Shown here: positions 14,566-23,901 of the stretch, piece after piece
Layout: every line of letters starts with the position of its first letter
Position numbering within the stretch: the stretch's first letter is position 1
Assembly: GCA_964356355.1 (NCBI GenBank)
Contig: CAYHGX010000009.1
Coordinates: 1 to 54,821 of the forward strand
Origin: CAYHGX01 sp964356355
GTDB taxonomy: Bacteria > Patescibacteriota > Gracilibacteria > UBA1369 > LOWO2-01-FULL-3
Reading direction: 5' to 3'
Length of the DNA stretch: 54,821 nt
Made by a program: the position numbers and the translations under genes
Notes under the pieces: model-generated
Databases searched by the model: none
Told to the model about the DNA's origin: nothing
Seen by the model: the letters and a program-made list of their open reading frames with translations, nothing else

Positions 14566-15642
14566 ATGACTACTAAGTCCACAAATACAAATCTACAACT
14601 TGCTGAGGTTATTGAGGAAATGTTTATGGTATTAACTGGCAAAGAAAAGGATGTAATTGTGCAACGTTTTAGTCTTGATAATAAGCCACGTCGAACTCTT
14701 GAGAGTATTGGACAGCATTTTTCTGTGACTCGTGAGCGTATTAGACAAATTGAGAAGATTGCCCTTGGTAAGCTTAGAAGAACTGTACAGACTACTCGCT
14801 TGAATACTGTAAATGAAATTGCAGGTCGTTTTTTGGAAGAATGTGGCGGAGTTGTGTTGGAAACAAAGTTGATTTCTAGAGTTTTGAATGAAATCGATTC
14901 AACAGATGATGTTGATGCAAATATTATTCGTTTAGCTTTAAATATTAATCCGCTTGTTGTAAGTACTGAAAAAACTAATGTTTATAAGCCTTTTTGGAGA
15001 TTAAAGCTAATTGATTTGGCTTTGGTTAATACTTTGATTTCTGCTGGATTGAAGGTTTTGAAAAAGAAGGCTGACGTAATGTCTGATGGGAAGATGGTTG
15101 TTCAAATTCGTCAGTTACTTGGCGATAAGCTGGAAAGCTGCACTGATCCTTTGATTGTATCTGTAATGGAGGTGGATAAGAGAGTGAAGAGAATTGACGA
15201 TATTGGTTTTGGATTGATGACTTGGAGGCATATTAACCCTAAGAGTATTAGAGATAAGGCATATATTGTATTGAAGCTTGAAAAGAAGCCGCTTCATTTT
15301 ATTGATATTGCGAATAAGATTTCAGATGCGGGCTTTGATAAAAAGGTTGTGACCGTTCAGGCGGTTCATAATGAATTGATTCGCTATGAGCAGTTTGTAT
15401 TGGTTGGTCGCGGCTTGTATGCTTTAAAGGAGTTTGGTTATCATAGGGGTACTGTTGCTGATGTGATTGAGGATTTACTTAGAAAGAAGAGTCCTTTGAC
15501 TAAACAGGAGATCATTGAGGGAGTTTTGAAACAGCGTCATGTTAAAAAAGGTACTATATCTTTGAATTTGCAAAAGAATTCTCAATTTGTTCGTGTGGGG
15601 CGCGCCGTTTATGCGCTTGATGAAAAGAAGAAAAAGAAATAG
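14566..15642 (+). CDS. Sigma-70 region 4 / HARE-HTH fusion protein, copy 2
   Basis: A 358-residue paralogue of the protein at 6818-7882. Region 4 lies at about 18-75 with recognition helix FSVTRERIRQIEKIAL. The HARE-HTH-like winged helix is at about 238-292 (KKPLHFIDIANKI to GRGLYALKEFGYHRGT), followed by a second winged-helix-like unit ending in a Lys tail. The middle regions are much less conserved between the copies than the two ends, which suggests different partners or ligands. It precedes the HIT gene by 9 bases and probably heads the dnaE operon. It cannot be a complete sigma factor. Confidence 0.8.
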   Translation: MTTKSTNTNLQLAEVIEEMFMVLTGKEKDVIVQRFSLDNKPRRTLESIGQHFSVTRERIRQIEKIALGKLRRTVQTTRLNTVNEIAGRFLEECGGVVLETKLISRVLNEIDSTDDVDANIIRLALNINPLVVSTEKTNVYKPFWRLKLIDLALVNTLISAGLKVLKKKADVMSDGKMVVQIRQLLGDKLESCTDPLIVSVMEVDKRVKRIDDIGFGLMTWRHINPKSIRDKAYIVLKLEKKPLHFIDIANKISDAGFDKKVVTVQAVHNELIRYEQFVLVGRGLYALKEFGYHRGTVADVIEDLLRKKSPLTKQEIIEGVLKQRHVKKGTISLNLQKNSQFVRVGRAVYALDEKKKKK

Positions 15643-15651
15643 AATGCATCC

Positions 15652-15966
15652 ATGAAGGATTGCATATTCTGTAAGATAGTTAATGGTGAAATTCCCGCCG
15701 AGGTAGTCTATGAGGACGAAACTTGTTTTGTTTTTAAAGATATCAATCCAAGGATGAGGATTCATTTTTTGATTGTGCCAAAACTTCATATTGAAACAGT
15801 TTTAGATATGGAACAGACTCATTCTCCCCTATTTGGAGACTTGTTTTATTGTTCTAAGAAAGTCGCTGATTTATTCAATATTAAGGGATATAAATTGCAG
15901 ATTAATGTTGGTAAAGATGGTGGACAGGAGGTTTTTCACGTACATGTTCATTTAATGGCGACCTGA
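15652..15966 (+). CDS. HIT family (histidine triad) protein
   Basis: A 104-residue HINT-branch nucleotide hydrolase or transferase. CIFC (C4, C7) begins the protein as in zinc-binding HINT members, and the catalytic triad HVHVHL is at 96-101. It is slightly short for the family because the chain ends four residues after the triad motif. Its TGA overlaps the dnaE ATG by one base (TGATG), so the two are translationally coupled. Typical substrates are AMP-lysine or AMP-amine compounds, including aminoacyl-adenylates. Confidence 0.93.
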   Translation: MKDCIFCKIVNGEIPAEVVYEDETCFVFKDINPRMRIHFLIVPKLHIETVLDMEQTHSPLFGDLFYCSKKVADLFNIKGYKLQINVGKDGGQEVFHVHVHLMAT

Positions 15967-18900
15967 TGACTTTTGTAAATTTACATGCGCATTCCCACTA
16001 TAGTATGCTTGATGGATTTGGGAGTCCTGAGGAAATCATTAAGCGTGCTAAGGAGCTGGGTTATCCGGCGGCTGGCTTGACTGATCATGGAGTTGTTTTT
16101 GGTTTGATAGAGTTTTATAAAGCGGCTAAGGATCACGGAATTAAGCCAATTCTTGGGTGTGAGTTGTATATTGCTCCGCGGACGCGTTTTGATAAAGAAG
16201 CAAATGTTGATGTTAAACCTTATCATTTAACTACATTAGCTAAGAATAATGTGGGGTATGAGAACCTTTTGAAATTGGTTACCAAGGCTAATTTGGAGGG
16301 CTTTTATTATAAGCCGAGGGTAGATTATGGCTTATTGAAGGCCTATAGTGAGGGATTGATTGTGTTAAGTGGTTGTTTGGCTGCTCATTTGCCGAGGACT
16401 ATTTTGTCTGGTAATGAGGAGGAAATTCATCGTGTTATTGAGATGTATATAGAGATTTTTGGAAAGGAAAATTATTATTTGGAGATGCAGGATCATCCTT
16501 TGATGGAGAGTCAGAGGTTAGTAAATACACGGTTGAAGGAGTTGGCTAAGCAGTATGATCTTAAATTGGTTGTAACTTGTGATTCGCATTATCCTCGTAG
16601 TGAAGATAGGGATGCACATGATATTTTGCTTTGTATTCAGACTCAAACAACTGTTTCGGATGAGAATAGAATGAAATATACTGGTGATTTTTCGATTCGA
16701 AATGTTGAGGATCTTAAAGTGGCGTTTGCTGATTGCCCTGAGGCAATCTCGAATACTGTAGAAATTGCAGAGAGATGTGATGTTCATTTTGATTTTGGAG
16801 TTAATTTGATTCCCACCTTTCCTACTCCTCAAAATGAACCAGCTGATGTTTATTTGCGGCAACTTTGTTTGGATGGATTGAAAGTGAGGTTTTCTGAGTT
16901 AGAGGTCCCGGATAATTATATTGAACGTTTAAATTTTGAGCTTGATACGGTTCACCGAATGGGTTTTGACACTTACTTTTTAATTGTGCAGGATTTTGTT
17001 AATTATGCTAAAGAAAAAGGAATTGTTGTTGGGCCGGGTCGTGGTTCGGCGGCTGGTTCTATATTGGCTTGGTCCTTGAAGATCACGGATTTGGATCCAA
17101 TTAAATATGGGCTTTTCTTTGAGAGGTTTTTGAATCCTGAGCGTGTAAGTATGCCCGATATTGATATTGATTTTGCAGATAATAGACGTAATGAAGTTCT
17201 TGATTATGTTATTGATAAGTATGGTCGCGAAAATGTTGCTCAGATTATTACATTTGGTACGATGGCCCCAAAAGCCGCTGTTCGTGATGTGGGGAGAGCT
17301 TTGGGATACCCCTATTCGGAGGTTGATGCTTTGGCTAAAACTGTTCCAAATCCGATTTTGGGAAAGCACATTCCTTTAATTACTTCGATTAAGGATGATC
17401 CGGCCTTGAAGACTGCTTATGATAGTGATCCACGAGCAAAACTTTTATTAGATTTTGCCATGAAGTTGGAGGGAACTGTGCGCCATTCCGGTACGCATGC
17501 TTGTGCGGTTGTTATTTCTGAGAAACCATTATCTGCTTATACAGCTTTGCAGTTTGGTTCTTCTTCTGATCGTGAAATTGTTACTCAGTATTCGATGAAG
17601 CCTTTGGAGGAATTGGGTTTGTTGAAGATGGATTTTTTGGGATTGAAGAACTTAACGGTAATAGATCAGACGCGGAAAATTGTTAAGCGGACTCATGATA
17701 TTGACATTGATATCGATCATTTGCCCCTAGATGACAAAAAGACTTTTGAGCTTCTTCAAAGGGCTGATACAACCGGTGTTTTTCAGTTGGAATCTGGTGG
17801 AATGAAGCGCTATTTGAAGGAATTGAAACCTACTGATTTTAATGACATTGTGGCCATGGGAGCTTTGTATCGCCCAGGACCAATGGAATGGATTCCAACA
17901 TATATTAAAGGTAAGCATAATCCAGGGAAGGTTCATTATATGCATGAATCTTTTAAATCGATATTGGAACCTACTTATGGGGTTGCCGTTTATCAAGAGC
18001 AGATTTTGCAGTTGGCTAGAGATTTTGCAGGATTTTCTTTGGGTGAGGCTGATGTTTTGAGAAAGGCCGTGGGAAAGAAAACTGCTTCGCTCCTTATTGA
18101 GCAGCGTGAAAAATTCGTGGCGGGTGCAGTAAAAAGTGGACATAAAGAGTCTTTTGCTAAGGATGTGTTTGAAAATGTAGTTGAACCGTTTGCTGGTTAT
18201 GGTTTCAACAAGGCTCATGCTGTCTGTTATGGAATGATCGCTTATCAAACGGCCTATTTGAAGGCAAATTTCCCTGTTGAATTTATGACTTCTCTTTTGT
18301 GTAGTGATGCTGGGCATACAGATCGTGTTGTGTTGGAAATCAAGGAATGTTGCGAGATGGGGATTGAGATTTTGCCTCCATCAATTAATGAGTCTTACTC
18401 TAATTTTACTGTTGTTGGAGAATCCTCTATTAGATTTGGTTTGCAAGCTATTAAGGGTATTGGAGAAGGGCCGATTGCTGAAATTATACGTGTGAGAGAA
18501 GAGGGTGGGCCTTTTAAGTCATTACAAGATTTTGCTAAACGTGTTCCTGCGCAGATTGTTAATAAGAAATTGGTTCAGTCTTTGGCTTATAGTGGTGCCT
18601 TTGATCATTTTGGGGATAGAAATCAAATTGCTGAAAATTTTGATAATATTTCTAAATTTGCAAAGGCTTCTCAGGATAATGTTAGTAGTGGACAGAGTGA
18701 TATTTTCGCTATGTTGACTGATGAAGAGGCTGGTGAAGTTGATTTTGTGATGCGAAATTTTCCTCTTTCAACAAATATGCAAAGGTTGAAATGGGAAAAG
18801 GATTTTTTGGGCATGTATGTTTCGGGTCACCCACTTCGTGGATTGTCGGCGTATATTGGTAGGAAGGCGTACTTGATTGGAAAGTTAAATAAACGGCAAA

Positions 18901-19511
18901 TTAACAAACGTATACGCCTTTTTGGTCTTGTTTCATCTTTACGTAAAATTTTAACTAAGTCTGGAACTTACATTGCTACCTTTTTTATTGAGGATCCTAC
19001 TGGAAAGATTTCAGCTGTTATATTCCCTAAAGTTTTTGCTCAATTTGGTGCTCAGTTGGTTGATGATGGAGTTTTTCTGTTTGATGGAAAAATGGATTAT
19101 AGACGCGGGCAGTATCAGTTTATTTGTGATACATGTAAGGTGATTTCATTGGATTCTGTTATTTCCAATGCTATTGAGTCTGGTGTGTTTAAAGTTGATG
19201 ATAAGGCTGGAATTGCGGTGAGAATGATAGATGATATTTTGGGTGATGAAGTTGATGAGCATACTGAGTCTGTTGAAGCGGTTGATTCTTTGAATGAAGA
19301 AGTTTCTGTTGATAAACATTGGTGTATTAATGTGCCTAAAATGGCTAACTCTACTACCTTAACTCGTTTGAAGGAGCTTTTAATTGCTTCATCTGGTAGT
19401 GCCTCTGTTGAATTATTTTTTGAGGAGTCTGGTAAAAAGTTATTGTTACCTTTGAAGGTAAATTTGACTGATCAATTGAAAAAAGCTGTGGAGGATCTCT
19501 TATTGTGTTGA
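15966..19511 (+). CDS. dnaE: DNA polymerase III alpha subunit
   Basis: The replicative polymerase, 1181 residues. The PHP domain (about 1-200) keeps most metal ligands: H7 and H9 in LHAHSHYS, D40-H41 in LTDHG, E66 in GCELY and a later DSHY. The polymerase core contains GPGRGSAAGS and the catalytic PDIDIDF at about 396-402. Tandem HhH motifs and an OB fold (about 1000-1080) follow. No exonuclease domain is inserted, so this is the DnaE rather than PolC type. A central member of the run from 14566 to 23788. Confidence 0.97.
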   Translation: MTFVNLHAHSHYSMLDGFGSPEEIIKRAKELGYPAAGLTDHGVVFGLIEFYKAAKDHGIKPILGCELYIAPRTRFDKEANVDVKPYHLTTLAKNNVGYENLLKLVTKANLEGFYYKPRVDYGLLKAYSEGLIVLSGCLAAHLPRTILSGNEEEIHRVIEMYIEIFGKENYYLEMQDHPLMESQRLVNTRLKELAKQYDLKLVVTCDSHYPRSEDRDAHDILLCIQTQTTVSDENRMKYTGDFSIRNVEDLKVAFADCPEAISNTVEIAERCDVHFDFGVNLIPTFPTPQNEPADVYLRQLCLDGLKVRFSELEVPDNYIERLNFELDTVHRMGFDTYFLIVQDFVNYAKEKGIVVGPGRGSAAGSILAWSLKITDLDPIKYGLFFERFLNPERVSMPDIDIDFADNRRNEVLDYVIDKYGRENVAQIITFGTMAPKAAVRDVGRALGYPYSEVDALAKTVPNPILGKHIPLITSIKDDPALKTAYDSDPRAKLLLDFAMKLEGTVRHSGTHACAVVISEKPLSAYTALQFGSSSDREIVTQYSMKPLEELGLLKMDFLGLKNLTVIDQTRKIVKRTHDIDIDIDHLPLDDKKTFELLQRADTTGVFQLESGGMKRYLKELKPTDFNDIVAMGALYRPGPMEWIPTYIKGKHNPGKVHYMHESFKSILEPTYGVAVYQEQILQLARDFAGFSLGEADVLRKAVGKKTASLLIEQREKFVAGAVKSGHKESFAKDVFENVVEPFAGYGFNKAHAVCYGMIAYQTAYLKANFPVEFMTSLLCSDAGHTDRVVLEIKECCEMGIEILPPSINESYSNFTVVGESSIRFGLQAIKGIGEGPIAEIIRVREEGGPFKSLQDFAKRVPAQIVNKKLVQSLAYSGAFDHFGDRNQIAENFDNISKFAKASQDNVSSGQSDIFAMLTDEEAGEVDFVMRNFPLSTNMQRLKWEKDFLGMYVSGHPLRGLSAYIGRKAYLIGKLNKRQINKRIRLFGLVSSLRKILTKSGTYIATFFIEDPTGKISAVIFPKVFAQFGAQLVDDGVFLFDGKMDYRRGQYQFICDTCKVISLDSVISNAIESGVFKVDDKAGIAVRMIDDILGDEVDEHTESVEAVDSLNEEVSVDKHWCINVPKMANSTTLTRLKELLIASSGSASVELFFEESGKKLLLPLKVNLTDQLKKAVEDLLLC

Positions 19512-19565
19512 AAAATACCTGTTTATTTTCTATGATTGGGTTACATATGAATTATTCTTTTATTT

Positions 19566-21323
19566 ATGCTAAGAACGGCAACTTGTTATGACTTAAATCA
19601 GTCACGGGTGGAGGAGAAGGTTACACTTTGTGGATGGGTACATCGTAGACGTGATCATGGTGGTGTGATTTTCATTGATTTGCGTGACAGGTACGGCTTT
19701 ACGCAGATTGTTTCTGATCCTGTTAATTTCAAGGAGGCTCATGAGATATTGAGTTCTGTACGTTCTGAATATGTGCTTAAGGTTCATGGCGTTGTTAAAT
19801 TGCGTCCAAGTGGTCAGGAAAAGGCTGATTCGAACACGGGAGGTATTGAAGTTTTGGTAACGGAGGTTGAGATTTTGAATGCATCAAAGACTCCCCCATT
19901 TGAAATTGATCAGGACAAAGAGGTTAATGAGGAGATAAGGTTGAAATACCGTTATCTTGATTTAAGACGTAATCGTTTGAAGAACAATATAGTAATGAGA
20001 TATAAGTTGATAAAATTTATCCGGGATTATTTGGATAAGGAGAATTTCATTGAAGTTGAAACTCCGATTTTGATTAAAGGTACTCCTGAAGGCAGTCGTG
20101 AATATCTTGTGCCTTCTCGTGTTTATCCTGGCACTTTTTATGTTTTGCCTCAATCTCCTCAGCAATTGAAACAACTTTTGATGGTAGCTGGTTTTGATCG
20201 CTACTTTCAGGTAGCGAGGTGTTTTAGAGATGAGGACCAACGTGGTGATAGACAACCAGAATTCACGCAGTTGGATATGGAAATGTCGTTTATTGAAATG
20301 GAGGATATTATGAAGGTTAATGAGGGTTTGCTTTTAGCTGTCACAAAGGAATTTGCTCCTCATAAAAGGATCAAGCAGACTCCCTTTCCTGTTCTTACGT
20401 TTGCTGAGGCTATGAATACATATGGTAGTGATAAGCCGGATTTGAGGTTTGATATGCCAATTGTTGACGTGACTGAATTAGTTAAGAATTGTGATTTCAA
20501 GGTATTTACCGATGTTGTTGCTAGTGGTGGGATGGTGAAGGCTTTACGTGTTGAGGGTGGAGCTAGTTTTACACGTAAGGAGATTGATGAGTTCACTGAA
20601 ATTGCGAAAATTTATAGAGCAAAGGGACTTGCTTATATTGTGCTAGAAGGCGGTGAAATTAAATCTCCAATTGCGAAATTCCTTAAAGAGGAGGAAATGA
20701 AGGCTATTTTCGAGCTTTCTGGGGCTAAGGATGGAGATATTGTTTTTTTTACTGCTGATAAATTTTCAGTTGCATGTGAGGCTTTAGGTCATGTGCGATT
20801 GGCTGCTGCTCGTAAGAAAAACTTGATGGATGAGGATCTTTTTGCTTTTTGTTGGGTAATTGATTTCCCTATGTTTGAGGAGGGAGAAGATGGGAATATG
20901 GCTGCTGTTCATCACCCTTTTACTGCGCCGAAGGATGTTGCTGATTTGGATAATCCCGTGAACTCAATTGCGAAGGCTTATGATGTGGCCTTGAATGGTA
21001 GTGAAATTGCTGGTGGTTCAATAAGAATTCATGATCAAAAAACTCAGAAGCGTATTTTTGATATTTTAGGAGTAAGTGATGAGGACGCTGAGCGTCGTTT
21101 TGGTCATATGCTTGAGGCCTTTCAATTTGGAGCTCCACCACATGGAGGTATTGCTTGGGGTCTTGATCGTATTGTGATGATTTTCGCTAACGAGCCTAAT
21201 ATTCGTGAGGTTATAGCTTTCCCTAAGGATCAGAAGGCTAAAGATTTGATGCTTGGTGCACCATCTCAGATGCCTGAGTCTCAACTTGATGAATTACATA
21301 TTGCTATTAAGGACGAAGAATAA
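19566..21323 (+). CDS. aspS: Aspartyl-tRNA synthetase (bacterial type)
   Basis: A 585-residue class IIb enzyme. An N-terminal OB anticodon-binding domain (about 1-110, GWVHRRRDHGGVIFIDLRD) is followed by motif 2 FRDEDQRGDRQPEF (about 218-231), the GAD insertion (about 290-410) and motif 3 GIAWGLDRIVM (about 535-545). If no AsnRS is encoded it would be the non-discriminating form, which the window cannot show. It sits 54 bases after dnaE; its stop overlaps the ATG of the next gene by one base (TAATG). Confidence 0.97.
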   Translation: MLRTATCYDLNQSRVEEKVTLCGWVHRRRDHGGVIFIDLRDRYGFTQIVSDPVNFKEAHEILSSVRSEYVLKVHGVVKLRPSGQEKADSNTGGIEVLVTEVEILNASKTPPFEIDQDKEVNEEIRLKYRYLDLRRNRLKNNIVMRYKLIKFIRDYLDKENFIEVETPILIKGTPEGSREYLVPSRVYPGTFYVLPQSPQQLKQLLMVAGFDRYFQVARCFRDEDQRGDRQPEFTQLDMEMSFIEMEDIMKVNEGLLLAVTKEFAPHKRIKQTPFPVLTFAEAMNTYGSDKPDLRFDMPIVDVTELVKNCDFKVFTDVVASGGMVKALRVEGGASFTRKEIDEFTEIAKIYRAKGLAYIVLEGGEIKSPIAKFLKEEEMKAIFELSGAKDGDIVFFTADKFSVACEALGHVRLAAARKKNLMDEDLFAFCWVIDFPMFEEGEDGNMAAVHHPFTAPKDVADLDNPVNSIAKAYDVALNGSEIAGGSIRIHDQKTQKRIFDILGVSDEDAERRFGHMLEAFQFGAPPHGGIAWGLDRIVMIFANEPNIREVIAFPKDQKAKDLMLGAPSQMPESQLDELHIAIKDEE

Positions 21324-23788
21324 TGATTTTATATTTTGTGATTATTTTAGGTTTTATTGGGCTTACTTTTGGTATTGTTCGTTATGTTCGATACAAGATG
21401 AATATGGAGCGTGCACTTTCAATGGTTTTTTTGGAAATAAAGGTGCCAAAGAAGGAATCTAAAGAGGATCGTGAAATGGAGGGTGAACAATATTCTACTC
21501 AGAAGGATTTTAAGGAGATTGCTTGTGGCGTTATGGTGCAACTATATGAGTCTCTTTTTAGTTTATATACTAAGGAATGGTATAAGGTTTTTACTGCACA
21601 GGAATTCATTTCCTTTGAGTATGCTGTGATTGATGGATTAATCCACTTTTTTGTTGTTTGTCCGCGGAATTTAGCTCTGTTGGTTGAAAAACAAATTACA
21701 GCTTTTTATCCAGATTGTTTTGTGGAGCAGGTTGAAGATTACAATATTTTTCAGCCAAATGGGCATGTTGATGCTTTGTATATTACTACTACAAATAAGC
21801 ATTTTTTTCCTATTAAGACTTATGCTCGAATGACCGCTGATCCACTTAATAATATTGTTAATTCTGTTTCCAAGATTGGTACTGACGAAGGTGCGGCTGT
21901 GCAAATTATGATTCGTCCAAAAAAGGATGGTTGGCAATCGCGAGGTAGGGCAGAGGCTAGTAAGATTTTTCAGAATAAAAAGGATTCTGGTTTTGCTTGG
22001 TATAATCCTATTGGATTGCTTTCTTCTTTGCTGCACATGCTTTTCACAGGTGAGCCGAGTAAGGATTCAGAGTCGGCAGCTGAGAGGACAACCCCTCTAA
22101 CCGATGAGGAGGTGAAGGCCATGGAGGAAAAGAATTCCAAATCTGGGTTTGAGACGATCATTAGACTTGTTTCTTCTGCTACAACTAAAGAGGAGGCCGG
22201 TGCTAATTTAGTTGCGATGCGCAATGCTTTTACCCAATATACAGCGCCTAATGGGAATTCTCTTGATTATACTAATTGGCATAATAAGAGGACAGTTATT
22301 AAGAATTTTATTTTCAGGCATTTCCGCCGTGGGTTTTTGCTTTGGCTGAAGGGCAAGAAAATGATTTTGTCTTCCGAAGAGTTGGCAAGTATTTTTCATA
22401 TTCCAAATATTCGTTTTAATAAATATCCTTCCATTGCTTGGCAGAATTTCAAAATCGCTCCGCCGCCTGCTAATACGCCAACTGAGGGACTTTTGCTTGG
22501 TCATAATATTTATAGAAGTGTGAAGAAGGAGATTCGTATGAAGAGAGAGGATAGGTTTAGGCATTTTTATGTTATTGGGCAAACCGGTACGGGTAAATCT
22601 AGTATTTTTCAGACTATGATTCGGCAGGATTTCAGGAATGGTGATGGTGTTTGTGTGATTGATCCTCATGGATCTTTGATTGAAGATATAATGCCTTTTA
22701 TTCCACGAAATCGTGCTGATGACGTCATTTATTTTGATCCTTCTGATATGGAGCGTCCTTTAGGCTTGAACTTGCTTGAGGGCAACACTTGGGAGGAAAA
22801 GGAACTGACTTCTTTGGATGCGATGAATATTATGATTAAGCTTTTTGATGAGGAGGTTTTTGGTCCTCGTATTCAGGATTATTTTAGAAATGGTTGTCTT
22901 ACCTTGATGTCTGATCCACAGGGTGGGGCTCTTACTGATATTGTGCGTTTGTTTACTGATGATGACTTTGCCAAGGTAAAGCGACAGCATGTTACTAATC
23001 CGATTGTGGCTTCTTTCTGGGATAATCAGATGGCCAAGACCGGAGCCCGTGAGAAACAGGAGATGATCCCCTATTTTGCGGCTAAATTTGGTCAGTTTGT
23101 GTCTAATACAATGATGAGGAATATTATTGGTCAGACTAAATCTGCCTTTGATTTCAGTAAGGTGATGCAGGAAAAGAAGATTTTGCTGATGAATCTTTCT
23201 AAGGGTTCTGTGGGTGAAATTAATTCTAAGCTTCTTGGTTTGATTATTGTACAAAAGATTCAGATGGCAGCTTTGAAGCGCGAGAAGATACCCAAAAGTG
23301 AGCGTCAGGATTTTTTCCTTTATATTGATGAGTTCCAGAATTATGTAACAGAGAGTATTGAATCTATTCTTTCTGAGGCCAGAAAATATCGTTTGAGTTT
23401 GAATATTGCGCATCAGTATTTGGGACAACTTGGTGATTCTGGAGGTGGAGCGGCGAAGGGTAAAACCAACTTGAGGGATGCGATTTTTGGTAACGTGGGA
23501 AGTATGATGTGTTATAAGATTGGCGCGCAGGATGCTGAACATATGGCCAAGGAGATGTCTCCGGTGTTTAGTGATCAGGACTTAATTAACATTGATAAGT
23601 TCAAGGCTGTTATGAAGCTTTCTATTGATACTCAGCCAAGTAGGCCATTTAGTATTATCCCTTTGAATCCGTACACTGAGCAGGGTGATAAGGAGGCAGC
23701 TGAGGCCTTTAAGCAGCTTTCAAGATTGAAGTATGGAAGGGATAGAGATTTCGTTGAAAGGGAGATTTTGAAGAGAATTGGAGTGTAG
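21323..23788 (+). CDS. Membrane-anchored VirD4/TraG-like ATPase, copy 2
   Basis: An 821-residue paralogue of the protein at 2073-4766. It has an N-terminal membrane helix (about 2-19), a matching N-terminal domain, Walker A GQTGTGKSS (419-427), VCVIDPHG (443-450) and a Walker B region with YIDEFQNY (about 665-672). It lacks the Ala/Pro-rich tail of copy 1. The start overlaps the aspS stop (TAATG), so it is translated from the replication/tRNA-synthetase operon rather than a conjugation locus. A chromosomal DNA- or protein-translocating motor is the safest reading; competence or pilus-linked transport is inference. Confidence 0.85.
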   Translation: MILYFVIILGFIGLTFGIVRYVRYKMNMERALSMVFLEIKVPKKESKEDREMEGEQYSTQKDFKEIACGVMVQLYESLFSLYTKEWYKVFTAQEFISFEYAVIDGLIHFFVVCPRNLALLVEKQITAFYPDCFVEQVEDYNIFQPNGHVDALYITTTNKHFFPIKTYARMTADPLNNIVNSVSKIGTDEGAAVQIMIRPKKDGWQSRGRAEASKIFQNKKDSGFAWYNPIGLLSSLLHMLFTGEPSKDSESAAERTTPLTDEEVKAMEEKNSKSGFETIIRLVSSATTKEEAGANLVAMRNAFTQYTAPNGNSLDYTNWHNKRTVIKNFIFRHFRRGFLLWLKGKKMILSSEELASIFHIPNIRFNKYPSIAWQNFKIAPPPANTPTEGLLLGHNIYRSVKKEIRMKREDRFRHFYVIGQTGTGKSSIFQTMIRQDFRNGDGVCVIDPHGSLIEDIMPFIPRNRADDVIYFDPSDMERPLGLNLLEGNTWEEKELTSLDAMNIMIKLFDEEVFGPRIQDYFRNGCLTLMSDPQGGALTDIVRLFTDDDFAKVKRQHVTNPIVASFWDNQMAKTGAREKQEMIPYFAAKFGQFVSNTMMRNIIGQTKSAFDFSKVMQEKKILLMNLSKGSVGEINSKLLGLIIVQKIQMAALKREKIPKSERQDFFLYIDEFQNYVTESIESILSEARKYRLSLNIAHQYLGQLGDSGGGAAKGKTNLRDAIFGNVGSMMCYKIGAQDAEHMAKEMSPVFSDQDLINIDKFKAVMKLSIDTQPSRPFSIIPLNPYTEQGDKEAAEAFKQLSRLKYGRDRDFVEREILKRIGV

Positions 23789-23858
23789 GCTTAAAGTTTA
23801 TTTCACCATAATTATGAAGTGGCGGCAATACCTCGTTTGGGCTTTTGCCTCTTTTTTG

Positions 23859-23867
23859 TGCTATAAT
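23859..23867 (+). promoter_or_regulatory. Extended -10 promoter (TGCTATAAT)
   Basis: TGCTATAAT with no good -35, 34 bases before the ATG at 23902. Because it lies inside the upstream extension of the reading frame, it supports the later start. Confidence 0.65.
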
Positions 23868-23901
23868 GTTTGGATTTAAAAATAAAAAACAAAATAAAAC
23901 A

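Noticed and set aside
6818..15642. The two sigma4-HARE genes as ordinary sigma factors
   Set aside because: They lack regions 2 and 3, needed for core binding and -10 melting.
21323..23788. The ATPases as evidence of an integrated conjugative element
   Set aside because: No relaxase, integrase, att repeats or mating-pair genes; both lie among housekeeping genes.
23845..23901. N-terminal extension of the 3D-domain protein from a TTG start
   Set aside because: It contains the extended -10 promoter, and the signal peptide begins properly at 23902.
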